From Chloroflexota bacterium (GTDB lineage: Bacteria; Chloroflexota; Anaerolineae; Anaerolineales; Villigracilaceae): a stretch of DNA of 64,000 bases. The notes under the pieces are model-generated. The model saw only the letters and a program-made list of their open reading frames with translations, was not told the origin of the DNA and did not search any database. Both the position numbers and the translations under genes were made by a program. Below are positions 50,294-59,187 of this stretch, piece after piece. Each line of letters opens with the position of its first letter. Positions within the stretch are counted from its first letter, which is position 1. The stretch lies in contig JAKAKJ010000006.1 of NCBI GenBank assembly GCA_021824575.1, positions 1 through 64,000 of the forward strand, in the 5' to 3' direction.

Positions 50294-50740
50294 ATGAGTA
50301 AATCAGATCAATTCACGCAGGCCGTCCGCTCATGGGTGGATGTTTCCACCCATCGCTCGATGCGCGGCTGGTCGCATCACGCCAAGGCTACCGGGCTTTC
50401 CATGCCGCAGTTCAGCATCATGATGCAATTGTATTACCGCGGCGCATGCGGCCTCTCGGAGATCAGCGAACGCTTCGAGATCACGAACGCGGCCGCCAGC
50501 CAGCACGTGGACAACCTCGTCCAGGCCGGGCTGATCGAGCGCACGGAAGATCCGCATGACCGGCGCGCAAAACACATTCAGCTTTCGACGAAAGGCAAGT
50601 CCATGATCGAAAAAGGTATCAACGAACGTTATCGCTGGGTGGACCAGCTAGCCGAAAATCTCAGCGAGAAAGAACGCGAGAGAACCGCTGAGGCGCTCAA
50701 AGTCCTGACTGAAGCCGCGCGTAAGCTGGATCAAAAATAG
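50294..50740 (+). CDS. MarR-family transcriptional regulator
   Basis: 148 residues, typical winged-helix MarR: helical dimerisation ends and the DNA-binding part CGLSEISERFEITNAAASQHVDNLVQAGLIERTEDPHDRRAKHIQLSTKG, where recognition helix (AAASQHVDNL) and wing (EDPHDRRAKHIQL) are plain. It probably represses its own gene and the ABC exporter genes 190 bp downstream, as is common for MarR next to multidrug exporters. Four TTAA half-sites overlap its promoter. The ligand is unknown. Confidence 0.92.
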   Translation: MSKSDQFTQAVRSWVDVSTHRSMRGWSHHAKATGLSMPQFSIMMQLYYRGACGLSEISERFEITNAAASQHVDNLVQAGLIERTEDPHDRRAKHIQLSTKGKSMIEKGINERYRWVDQLAENLSEKERERTAEALKVLTEAARKLDQK

Positions 50741-50745
50741 TTTTA

Positions 50746-50842
50746 TGTCACTGCGAATCCTCGAGAAGCAGTCTTCCAGATCAAGGGATTGCTTCGCCGC
50801 ATCTTTCGACTTCGCTTCGCTCAGGACGCGGCTCGCATTGAT
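50746..50842. repeat. Degenerate copy of the GTCATTGCGAG palindromic repeat
   Basis: Outer words TGTCACTGCGA and GCTCGCATTGAT, inner GGGATTGCTTCGCC and CTTCGCTTCGCTCA. It is decayed compared with the other copies and lies between marR and the exporter operon. Confidence 0.5.
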
Positions 50843-50930
50843 ATCCGTAACGAGTTCACACCCAATTCACAACTGTCTTATATAAATCATCAGGCGTATT
50901 GTTTATAAATTCGAAATCGAAAGGAAATCC

Positions 50931-52892
50931 ATGCAAGCAACTGCAACCCGACCCATGTCACGCCATGGCGAAAAACGCCCCGGAGCCGGTTCCATTGGAA
51001 GAGCCATCCGATACTTGACTCATTACAAAGGCGACGCCGCCCTGCCGTATGTTTTCCTGGTGATTGCCACACTGGCGCAATTGGCCGTGCCAGCCATGAT
51101 TGCCAACATTATCAACGCGGTAACCAGCGGCTATGTGGCCGATCAAGTCTTACAGGCGCTCAACCAGATTCCGTCCAGTGTAATGTCACAAGCATTGCCA
51201 AAAATTCTTACGGCATTGAATTACCCAACGAGCTGGACACAAGCCCAGCTTGCCGCTCAATTGAACGCCAATCTCGCCAACGCACCACAGGCATTGATCT
51301 GGTCTGTCGTTGCCATCGCGATCCTGGCGGCGTTCCGCGGCGTCTTCGCATTCCTGCAAGCCTTTTGGGCTGAGAAAAATTCGCAGTCGGTGGCTTACGA
51401 CCTGCGTAATGATCTATATGCCAAAATTCAAAAATTATCGTTCTCGTATCACGACCAGAATCAAACCGGACAATTAATGATCCGCGCCACGGATGATGTC
51501 GAAAAAGTCCGTCTCTTTATCGGTCAAGGTTTATTGCAGCTGGTCGGCGCGATCATTTTGCTGACGGGCACAGTCATCATCCTGTTCTCGACCAATGTCC
51601 CGCTGGCGTGGACAGCCATGCCAATCCTGCCGATCGCGCTGGTCATGTTCCTGATGTTCAGTTCGGCAGCTCAGCCAATGTTCCGAAAAGTTCAGATCAA
51701 ACTATCAACGCTGAACACGATCCTGCAGGAAAATCTTGCAGGCATCAAAGTCATTCAGTCGTTCACGCGCGAGAAGCAGCAGCAAAAGAAATTCCGCACT
51801 GCTGCGGATGACCTGATGAGTCAAGCGATTTCTGTCGCCAAGTTATTTACGTTTCTCTTCCCGGTCATTTTCCTGATTGCCAACCTTGGACAGGCCGCGA
51901 TTCTTTATGTCGGTGGAAAGCAAATCATCACAGGCCTGCTGTCACTTGGTGACTGGCAGGAATTCTCGTTGTATTTGGTCTACCTGTTCTTCCCGGTCGC
52001 GCAGCTTGGATTCATCATCACACAATTTGGTCAGGCCGCAGCCTCCGCGGATCGCATCTTCGAAATTCTGGATGCCAGGTCTGACATCGTGGATAAGCCC
52101 GATGCGATTGAATTACCGTCTGTCAAAGGCAAAGTCAAATTCGAGAACGTGACCTTTCGCTATTTCCACGGCGGCGAACCGGTTCTGAGCGAAGTCACAT
52201 TCGAGGCCGCGCCCGGTGAACGAATCGCATTGCTCGGCGCAACCGGCTCCGGCAAAAGCACCATTATCAATTTGCTGCCGCGCTTCTATGATCCAACCGA
52301 AGGCAGGATCATGGTTGACGAACACGATCTGCGCGACATCAAAGTCGAATCGTTGCGCAGGCAAATCGGGATTGTTTTGCAGGAGACAACACTATTCAGC
52401 GGGACTGTCCGCGAGAACATTGCGTTTGGAAAGCCCGATGCCAGCGACGACGAGATCATCGCGGCAGCCAAGGCGGCTCAGGCTCATGACTTCATCATGT
52501 CCTTCCCGGATGGTTACGATACGCACGTTGGCGAACGCGGCACCACGCTCAGCGGTGGACAAAAGCAGCGCGTCGCGATTGCGCGCGCGCTTCTGCTCGA
52601 CCCGCGCATTTTGATCCTCGACGACTCGACTTCGAGCGTGGACCTCGCAACGGAAGCGCTGATCCAATCCGCTCTCGACAAGCTGATGGAGAATCGCACA
52701 TCCTTTGTAATTGCTCAACGCATCAGCACGGTGATGAGCGCGGACAAAATACTTGTGCTTGATAAAGGCAAAGTCGTTGCCCAGGGCAAGCACGCAGACT
52801 TAATGGAAAATGAACCAATCTATGCAGAAATTTATAACTCACAAATATTGGCGTATGAACAGGAACACGGGCATGCGCAGGAGGAGCGATAA
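50931..52892 (+). CDS. ABC exporter subunit with degenerate catalytic site (heterodimer partner A)
   Basis: 653 residues, full half-transporter: six helices then an ATPase. Walker A GATGSGKST, signature TTLSGGQKQRVAIARALL, Walker B ILILDDSTSSVD where the catalytic Glu is replaced by Asp, Q-loop IGIVLQETTLFSG. In LmrCD/BmrCD-like heterodimers the subunit lacking Glu forms the degenerate site. The first outside loop is unusually long (about residues 65-120, VTSGYVADQVLQALNQI and following). AAGGA precedes the ATG. The partner gene follows after 3 bp, and MarR lies upstream. Probable drug or lipid exporter. Confidence 0.92.
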   Translation: MQATATRPMSRHGEKRPGAGSIGRAIRYLTHYKGDAALPYVFLVIATLAQLAVPAMIANIINAVTSGYVADQVLQALNQIPSSVMSQALPKILTALNYPTSWTQAQLAAQLNANLANAPQALIWSVVAIAILAAFRGVFAFLQAFWAEKNSQSVAYDLRNDLYAKIQKLSFSYHDQNQTGQLMIRATDDVEKVRLFIGQGLLQLVGAIILLTGTVIILFSTNVPLAWTAMPILPIALVMFLMFSSAAQPMFRKVQIKLSTLNTILQENLAGIKVIQSFTREKQQQKKFRTAADDLMSQAISVAKLFTFLFPVIFLIANLGQAAILYVGGKQIITGLLSLGDWQEFSLYLVYLFFPVAQLGFIITQFGQAAASADRIFEILDARSDIVDKPDAIELPSVKGKVKFENVTFRYFHGGEPVLSEVTFEAAPGERIALLGATGSGKSTIINLLPRFYDPTEGRIMVDEHDLRDIKVESLRRQIGIVLQETTLFSGTVRENIAFGKPDASDDEIIAAAKAAQAHDFIMSFPDGYDTHVGERGTTLSGGQKQRVAIARALLLDPRILILDDSTSSVDLATEALIQSALDKLMENRTSFVIAQRISTVMSADKILVLDKGKVVAQGKHADLMENEPIYAEIYNSQILAYEQEHGHAQEER

Positions 52893-52895
52893 CCT

Positions 52896-54923
52896 ATGAT
52901 GGGTGGACCCGGCCGTTTCGGCAACATGCTTAATCAGGATACGCTCAAGCCGCGCAAGTTGAGCGATACCCTGCTTCGTCTCGTCGGTTATTTTGGCCGC
53001 TTCGGATATGCGGCATTCCTCGCCATCCTGTTTGTGGTCATAGCAACATGGACACAGGTCACCACACCAGATTTGATCGGCCAGGCAACAGATTGTTTCC
53101 TCGTCCCGCTTGGCGCAAGCAACACGAGTTTCGATGCATTCTTTTCCGCGACCAGCGCGCAAATCCAGCAATCGGAATCCGCCTGCTGGCTGGTATCTGA
53201 TCCGGGCAAACTCAGCGGCACGCAATGGATCGTCGCCAGTTCCTTCCGGCTAGGTAACTTCGTTCCGGTGGCGCTGACCGCCATGACGAACGCCGACCGC
53301 GTCGCCGGTCTGACGCGCTTGATCCTAATCATCATCGCGCTCTTCTTGATTGGATCTGTGTTTACCGGCATGACCTTCTTCACGATGTCGTGGTCGGGCC
53401 AGCACGTATTGCGCGCCCTGCGCGTGGATGTGTTCGAACGTCTGCACCAGCTTTCGCTCAGTTTTTATTCGATGAACGAAGCAGGTGATTTGATGAGCCG
53501 AATTACAAATGATACGAGCGCCATCGAACAGGCCATCTCGTTCGCACTGGTCAACGTGTTTAGCGGCGTCCTGCTTTTGGTTTGGGTGGCGTACAGCATG
53601 TTCACCAGCAACGCGCCGTTCGCTTTGCTTTCGCTCGCTGTCTCACCGATCATGTTCCTCGCCACGCTTTACTTCTCCGATCAGGCGCGCAAGGCTTTCC
53701 GCAAGACGCGTACAGAAATCGGCAACGTCAACGCCGAGTTGCAGGAAAGCATCGCTGCAGTCCGCGAGGTGCAGGCCTTCAATCGAACCGATGAGAATAT
53801 CGAAAACTTCAAGGAAGTCAACGCCGCCAACCGCGACGCGAACGTCCGCGCCGTGTCATTCACCGCTGCGCTCTCACCGACATTGGAAGCGCTCGGTTAT
53901 ATCGCGCTTGCCATCGTCACCGGCGTTGGCGGATGGTTCATGCTCAAGGGCCAGAGCCTGCTCGGCACAACCGTGACCTTCGGTTTGATCGTCACGTTCC
54001 TCGCGTATGTCCAACGCTTCAACCAGCCCATTCAACAAATTGCGGTTTTGTGGACGAACATCCAGAACGCGATTGCGGGCGCGGAACGAATCTTTGGTCT
54101 GCTCGATGAAGTGCCTGCCGTGCAGAACAAGCCCGGCGCAAAAGCCATGACCGAGATCAAAGGCAAAGTGGAATTCGATCACGTCTCGCACGCGTATGAA
54201 GATGGTGTGCCGGTTCTCAAAGATGTTTCATTCACCGCTGAACCCGGACAAACCATCGCCATCGTCGGGCCAACCGGCGCGGGCAAGACCACCATCATCA
54301 ATCTTCTGCCGCGCTTTTACGATGTGACCAGCGGAGCCGTCCGCATTGACGATGTGGATGTGCGCGACGTGACGACTGATTCGATCCGCAAACAGGTTGG
54401 CATCGTGCTGCAGGATACATTTTTGTTCAGCGCGACCGTGATGGAAAACGTCCGCTTTGGGCGGCCCGATGCGACCGACGATGAAGTGATGAATGCGATC
54501 AAACTTGCGCGCGCCGACCAATTCATTGAACGACTGCCGCAAAAATATCAGACAATTCTAGGCGAACGCGGCTCCGGTCTTTCTCAGGGACAGCGGCAGC
54601 TGCTTTCGATTGCTCGCGCCGCTTTAGCGGATCCCCGCATTTTGATCCTCGACGAAGCGACTTCCTCCGTGGACACACGCACCGAACGCCTCATCCAGAA
54701 CGCCTTCGACATTTTGCTCAAAGGCCGTACGTCCATCGTCATCGCGCACCGCTTAAGCACTATCGTCAACGCGGACATGATCCTCGTCCTCAACGGAGGC
54801 GAGATCATCGAACGCGGCAAGCACAATGAATTGATGGCAAAGCAAGGCTTCTATTACAACCTGTACATGAGTCAATTCAAGAAACAGGAAGAAGTGAAGG
54901 AAGCGGCGTTTGTAACAGAATAA
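52896..54923 (+). CDS. ABC exporter subunit with complete catalytic residues (heterodimer partner B)
   Basis: 675 residues. Walker A GPTGAGKTT, Walker B ILILDEATSSVD with the catalytic Glu. The signature is SGLSQGQRQLLSIARAAL, so the canonical LSGGQ Gly is Gln; this is compatible with the usual pairing in which the partner supplies the intact LSGGQ for the active site. Two Cys (TDCFLV and SACWLV) in a long first extracellular loop (about 55-125) could form a disulfide. It overlaps functionally with the gene 3 bp upstream as a heterodimer of the LmrD/BmrD type. A hairpin terminator follows. Confidence 0.92.
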   Translation: MMGGPGRFGNMLNQDTLKPRKLSDTLLRLVGYFGRFGYAAFLAILFVVIATWTQVTTPDLIGQATDCFLVPLGASNTSFDAFFSATSAQIQQSESACWLVSDPGKLSGTQWIVASSFRLGNFVPVALTAMTNADRVAGLTRLILIIIALFLIGSVFTGMTFFTMSWSGQHVLRALRVDVFERLHQLSLSFYSMNEAGDLMSRITNDTSAIEQAISFALVNVFSGVLLLVWVAYSMFTSNAPFALLSLAVSPIMFLATLYFSDQARKAFRKTRTEIGNVNAELQESIAAVREVQAFNRTDENIENFKEVNAANRDANVRAVSFTAALSPTLEALGYIALAIVTGVGGWFMLKGQSLLGTTVTFGLIVTFLAYVQRFNQPIQQIAVLWTNIQNAIAGAERIFGLLDEVPAVQNKPGAKAMTEIKGKVEFDHVSHAYEDGVPVLKDVSFTAEPGQTIAIVGPTGAGKTTIINLLPRFYDVTSGAVRIDDVDVRDVTTDSIRKQVGIVLQDTFLFSATVMENVRFGRPDATDDEVMNAIKLARADQFIERLPQKYQTILGERGSGLSQGQRQLLSIARAALADPRILILDEATSSVDTRTERLIQNAFDILLKGRTSIVIAHRLSTIVNADMILVLNGGEIIERGKHNELMAKQGFYYNLYMSQFKKQEEVKEAAFVTE

Positions 54924-54948
54924 AACAAAATATAAAAGACCCAATGCG

Positions 54949-54979
54949 AAGCCCCTTGTTCGATTTGAACGAGGGGCTT
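54949..54979 (+). terminator. Terminator hairpin of the ABC exporter operon
   Basis: AAGCCCCTTGTTC / GAACGAGGGGCTT around GATTT (12 of 13 pairs), followed only by TTCC. Confidence 0.7.
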
Positions 54980-55034
54980 TCCACTTGACGCCGCGCATCT
55001 TTCCCCGTAAGATAGGCACGCAAATAGAACATTC

Positions 55035-55182
55035 TTTCACCACAAAAATCCCAACCGCCAGGAGCGCGAAGGCCGCAAAGGAAGAACCTTTATTTCTTTG
55101 CGTTCCTGGCGAACCAAGCACTGTGTTCTTGCAGTGTTGCGGTTCAAGAATCTCTGTACGCTTTGTGTTTTCGGTGGTGAAC
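55035..55182. repeat. About 148-bp palindromic repeat upstream of gyrA
   Basis: Ends TTCACCAC and GGTGGTGAA. Inner arms CGCCAGGAGCGCGAAGG and CTTTGCGTTCCTGGCG with CGCAAAG/CTTTGCG. It has 9-bp words like the repeat at 48328-48412. It occupies most of the 270-bp gap before gyrA. Confidence 0.65.
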
Positions 55183-55193
55183 AAAGGTGATTT

Positions 55194-57800
55194 ATGGAAC
55201 TCGGACTCGTTCGCAAAATAGATATAGATAACGAAATGCAGCAGGCGTATCTCGATTACGCCATGTCAGTCATCGTGGCGCGCGCCCTGCCTGATGCCCG
55301 CGACGGACTGAAGCCCGTTCAGCGAAGAATTTTATACGCGATGTACGACATGGGCATCCGCGCCGACACTCCATACAAGAAGTCTGCTCGTATCGTGGGC
55401 GAAGTGCTCGGCAAATATCATCCGCACGGTGACGCGGCTGTTTATGAATCCATGGCGCGTTTGGCGCAGGATTTCTCAATGCGGACGTTGCTTGTGGATG
55501 GTCAGGGCAACTTCGGTTCGATTGACGGCGATCCGCCTGCGGCCATGCGTTACACCGAAGCGCGTCTTGCGCTACCTGCTATTGACCTATTGGCTGATCT
55601 CAATAAGAACACCGTTGATTTCACATCCAACTTCGATGACACGCTGACAGAACCGAGCGTTCTTCCCGCGGCGATTCCGAATCTATTGGTCAACGGCGCA
55701 ACCGGCATCGCAGTCGGCATGGCAACATCCATACCGCCGCATAATTTGGGCGAAATCGTTGATGCGCTGGTCTATCTTCTCGATCATTGGGAAAAGCTCG
55801 ATGACATCGATCTCGATCAATTGATGGAATTTGTCAAAGGGCCAGACTTCCCCACCGGCGGCGTCATCGTGCAGGAAAAAGGCGAGGAGGGAATCGAGTC
55901 CGCTTACGGCTCCGGGCGCGGACGCGTGACGGTGCAAGCCAAAGTCCACATCGAAGAAATGGAGCGCGGCAAGAGCCGCATCATCGTCACCGAATTGCCA
56001 TATCAAGTCAACAAGTCCAGTTTGATCGAACGCATCGCCGAATTGGCGCGCGAAGGTCACATGGAAGGTTTGGCCGATCTGCGCGATGAGTCGGACCGCC
56101 AGGGTATGCGGATCGTCATCGAACTCACGAAGAACGCCGAGCCGGATATGGTTTTGCGCGAACTCTACAAACGCACACCGATGCAGTCCACATTCAGCAC
56201 CATCATGCTGGCGCTCGTGGATGGCGAGCCGCGCATGTTGACACTCAAACAGGCTTTGCGCGTGTATCTCGAACATCGCCTGACGATCATCAAACGCCGC
56301 TCGGAATTTGATTTGGAAAAAGCGCGACAGCGCGCACACATCCTCGAAGGATATCTGATCGCGCTGAAAAATCTCGACGAGCTGATCAATCTCATCCGCA
56401 ACGCCGCGGACGTTGAAACGGCGCGCGCCAAAATGATGAAGCGCTACAAGCTGACGGAGCTGCAAGCCAACGCCATCCTCGATATGCAGTTGCGGCGGCT
56501 TGCCGCGCTCGAACGCAAAAAGATCGAAACAGAATATAAAGAAGTCACTGCAGTGATCAAGGATTTGGAAGGCTTGCTGAAATCTGCGAAACGAATGCGC
56601 GGCGTAGTGGCCGATGAATTACTGCGCGTCAAAGAAGCATTTGGAGATCGCCGTCGCACGCAGATCGTGAATCTAAAAGGCGGCAGACAAAAGTCCACGG
56701 CATTGACCACGAGCGACTTGCTTCCAGAGCAAATGGTTTATGTTGGCATCACCGCAGAGGGAATCGTCGCGCGCACACATGATGACAAGCCGCCGCGTCA
56801 CAGCGGCAATGACGCGCCGCGCTGGTTGGTGCGTGCGTCAACAACAGACACTTTGTATCTCGTCGCCGAAAGCGGAAAAGCCGCGGCGGTTGCATTGCAC
56901 GTCATCCCCGAAATCGGCACGGATGGACATCTGCATGATGGCGTGCCATTTTATAAAGTCTCGCCATTGGAAGAAGGCGATGTGCTGGCGGCAGTGTTTG
57001 CCTTCCCCGCGCGCAAATCAGATTATCCCGAAGACACCTGTGTTTTGACAGTGACACATAACGGCATGCTCAAGAAAAGTCTGGTCGCTGAATTGCCCGG
57101 CCCATCCGCACAGACATTTACGCTGGCAAAAGTCAACGAAGGAGATCGCTTGGGCTGGGTAGGATTGACGAATGGCAAGAAGGATATTCTGCTCGTCACC
57201 GCGCAAGGCATGGCGATCCGATTCAGCGAAGAAGATGTGCGCCCGATGGGATTGGTCGCGGCAGGTGTCAATGGAATCAAATTAGATGACAACGACGAAG
57301 TGATTGGCGCGGAGATTTTGCCGACAGAAGGAGAAGTATTTTTGCTGGCGTCGGATGGCAAAGCCAAGCGCGTCGAAGCAAAAGAATTCCCATCGCAGGG
57401 ACGCTATGGCAAAGGTGTTCGCGTTTGGGCTTTGCAAAAGAAAATCAAACTCGCAGGCGTCGCGAGTGGCAAAGCCAATGCGATGGCAACGATTCACTTA
57501 TCCAAAGGCGCGCCGAAGTCAACGCGCTTGGACGCGGCGAATATCCGCAAGCGCGCCGCAATCAAAGGCGATGCGGTCGTGGAAGTGAAAGCTGGTGAGG
57601 AAGTTATATCCGTCAATGTGGGCTGGGCGGTGGAACGATTCGTGAAGAAGGTTGTGGTTGAAGAAGCAAAGGGAGAGAAGAAATCTGCGACGAAGAAATC
57701 TGCAGAGAAGAAGGCTGTGGCGAAGAAAGAAGTGAAAAGCAAGAAGGCGGCTTCCAAGCCAAAGAAATCGATGCTAAAGAAAAAGAGCAAAAAGAAATGA
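55194..57800 (+). CDS. gyrA: DNA gyrase/topoisomerase IV subunit A
   Basis: 868 residues. [52 protein letters not shown], and the catalytic Tyr120 in [10 protein letters not shown] are invariant. It cuts and rejoins DNA with GyrB. In the quinolone region the residue matching E. coli Ser83 is Ala81 and Asp87 is Glu85, a combination usually less sensitive to quinolones. In the C-terminal beta-pinwheel I do not find the GyrA box (QRRGGKG); at its place the sequence reads [18 protein letters not shown]. The last 45 residues are Lys/Ala-rich ([18 protein letters not shown]), like histone-H1-type tails. Without the box it could act as a ParC-like decatenase. Confidence 0.88.
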   Translation: MELGLVRKIDIDNEMQQAYLDYAMSVIVARALPDARDGLKPVQRRILYAMYDMGIRADTPYKKSARIVGEVLGKYHPHGDAAVYESMARLAQDFSMRTLLVDGQGNFGSIDGDPPAAMRYTEARLALPAIDLLADLNKNTVDFTSNFDDTLTEPSVLPAAIPNLLVNGATGIAVGMATSIPPHNLGEIVDALVYLLDHWEKLDDIDLDQLMEFVKGPDFPTGGVIVQEKGEEGIESAYGSGRGRVTVQAKVHIEEMERGKSRIIVTELPYQVNKSSLIERIAELAREGHMEGLADLRDESDRQGMRIVIELTKNAEPDMVLRELYKRTPMQSTFSTIMLALVDGEPRMLTLKQALRVYLEHRLTIIKRRSEFDLEKARQRAHILEGYLIALKNLDELINLIRNAADVETARAKMMKRYKLTELQANAILDMQLRRLAALERKKIETEYKEVTAVIKDLEGLLKSAKRMRGVVADELLRVKEAFGDRRRTQIVNLKGGRQKSTALTTSDLLPEQMVYVGITAEGIVARTHDDKPPRHSGNDAPRWLVRASTTDTLYLVAESGKAAAVALHVIPEIGTDGHLHDGVPFYKVSPLEEGDVLAAVFAFPARKSDYPEDTCVLTVTHNGMLKKSLVAELPGPSAQTFTLAKVNEGDRLGWVGLTNGKKDILLVTAQGMAIRFSEEDVRPMGLVAAGVNGIKLDDNDEVIGAEILPTEGEVFLLASDGKAKRVEAKEFPSQGRYGKGVRVWALQKKIKLAGVASGKANAMATIHLSKGAPKSTRLDAANIRKRAAIKGDAVVEVKAGEEVISVNVGWAVERFVKKVVVEEAKGEKKSATKKSAEKKAVAKKEVKSKKAASKPKKSMLKKKSKKK

Positions 57801-57808
57801 AAGTTATA

Positions 57809-57861
57809 AAATCTCCGAGTTCTGGCCCCTCCGGGGTGCTTCGCGAAGAACTCGGAGATTT
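57809..57861. terminator. Bidirectional terminator between gyrA and the HD hydrolase gene
   Basis: A perfect 15-bp stem AAATCTCCGAGTTCT / AGAACTCGGAGATTT with an inner CCCCTCCGGGG hairpin. The A-rich and T-rich ends serve both convergent genes. Confidence 0.8.
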
Positions 57862-57873
57862 GTATTTATGACA

Positions 57874-58443
57874 TCATTGTTGAACGTTTCCTACCAATCC
57901 CAATTCCGGCGCGATGCGGCGCATGGCGGTAATGACGTTGCCAACATGTTCCCATAATTCGATCCCAAAATCCTGCGCGGCTTCGGCCATTTCGTCACGG
58001 TTGGTACCTGCGGCAAAGGCTTTGTCCTTCCATTTCTTTTTAACGGAAGACGGCTCGAGGTCCAGAAGAGAACGAGAAGGACGAACTAAAGCAACGGCGG
58101 TCACGAGTCCGGTAATTTCATCGCAAGCCATCAATGCTTTTCGGCGCGGTGTATCGCGCGGCACACCTGTCCCAATGCCATGACTCAAAATATCCTGAAT
58201 GATATCTTCGGGAACGCCGCGCTCGCGCAGAATCGGCGCACCTTTGGTTGGGTGCTCTTCGAGCGTCGGATGAATCTCCCAATCGAAATCATGGATAAGT
58301 CCAATCAGTCCCCACGCTTCGACATCCTCATTGAACTTCTCGGCGTAGAAACGCATGCACGCTTCGACCGATAACATGTGACGAACAAGGCCTTCATTCT
58401 TTACATATTCATGCACAAGAGCAAGAGCTTCCTCGCGGTTCAT
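57874..58443 (-). CDS. HD-domain phosphohydrolase
   Basis: 189 residues. Metal ligands of the HD fold are seen as VRHMLSVEACM (first His), LIHDFDWEIHP (His-Asp), and later ILSHGIGT and ACDEITGLV (terminal Asp). The arrangement with E-E-H-P-T-K-G-A is that of the HDIG-type single-domain hydrolases. The substrate is not predictable; nucleotides are common for this family. It lies 29 bp downstream of the sanA-like gene, so the two are probably co-transcribed. Confidence 0.82.
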   Translation of the reverse strand: MNREEALALVHEYVKNEGLVRHMLSVEACMRFYAEKFNEDVEAWGLIGLIHDFDWEIHPTLEEHPTKGAPILRERGVPEDIIQDILSHGIGTGVPRDTPRRKALMACDEITGLVTAVALVRPSRSLLDLEPSSVKKKWKDKAFAAGTNRDEMAEAAQDFGIELWEHVGNVITAMRRIAPELGLVGNVQQ

Positions 58444-58472
58444 TGATTCTCCTTTGGCATTGTTATTCGCGT

Positions 58473-59132
58473 TTAAGATTGCGCCGGAAAAATCGGTTCA
58501 GGGGTGCCAAGCACCGGCAAAGGTTTGCTGACATAAACATCCACGAACGCCCCGACGGTGGCAAGCTGTTCACGAATATTCCAAATCCACATCAGCGGCG
58601 GCCAGTAATGAAGATTGTTCGCCTCCACGCCCAACGCCTGGACGCCAAGCGCGTTGCACAAAAATAGTGCACGCGGCAAATGGAATTGCTGTGTGACAAG
58701 CAAAGCCGAATTGAGCCCGAAGATGGCTTTGGCGCGATAGCAGGTATCGTACGTGCGACGGCCCGCATAATCGAGGACAATCGCATCAGCCGGGACGCCG
58801 AGGCGGATCGCGTAATCGCGCATGGCGCCCGGCTCGTTGTAATTCAAAAAACGATTGTCGCCGCTCATCAATAACTTTTGGACTTTGCCATCAAAATAAA
58901 GTTGGGCCGCCGTTTCGACTCGGTCGCGCAGGATGGCTGTCGGAGTCCCGTCCCGGTTCAGTCCCGCCCCAAAAACGATGGCAACGCGTTCCGTTGGCGC
59001 GTCATTCACCTGATAGATTCGCGTCCAACTCGAAATCGTGGTGATGATGCGCGGCAAAAGCAATACGAGCAATCCAACTGCAATAAGCGCAAGAATCAAC
59101 TTTCGCGCAAACTTGAGAATCTGTTTCCACAT
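58473..59132 (-). CDS. sanA: SanA/YdcF-like DUF218 membrane protein
   Basis: 219 residues from ATG 59132; upstream in-frame codons run through the terminator and are rejected. One N-terminal helix (LILALIAVGLLVLLLP) anchors a DUF218 domain. RVAIVFGAGLNRDGTPTAILRDRV, LLMSGDNRFLNYNEPGAM, DYAGRRTYDTCYRAKAIFG and LLVTQQFHLPRALFLC match SanA, which affects cell-envelope permeability to vancomycin at high temperature in E. coli. The biochemical activity is unknown. It is transcribed with the HD hydrolase gene. Confidence 0.85.
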   Translation of the reverse strand: MWKQILKFARKLILALIAVGLLVLLLPRIITTISSWTRIYQVNDAPTERVAIVFGAGLNRDGTPTAILRDRVETAAQLYFDGKVQKLLMSGDNRFLNYNEPGAMRDYAIRLGVPADAIVLDYAGRRTYDTCYRAKAIFGLNSALLVTQQFHLPRALFLCNALGVQALGVEANNLHYWPPLMWIWNIREQLATVGAFVDVYVSKPLPVLGTPEPIFPAQS

Positions 59133-59153
59133 TTGCAGGATTCTACCAAACAA

Positions 59154-59179
59154 AAACCCCTCTGCTTGGAGAGGGGTTT
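59154..59179 (-). terminator. Terminator of the phosphonate-type ABC operon
   Basis: Stem AAACCCCTCT / AGAGGGGTTT around GCTTGG. On the minus strand the transcript continues into TTTTTG. Confidence 0.85.
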
Positions 59180-59187
59180 GTTGCGAG

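Noticed and set aside
55683-56465. 260-residue open frame opposite gyrA
   Set aside because: Antisense to invariant GyrA sequence with no motif of its own.
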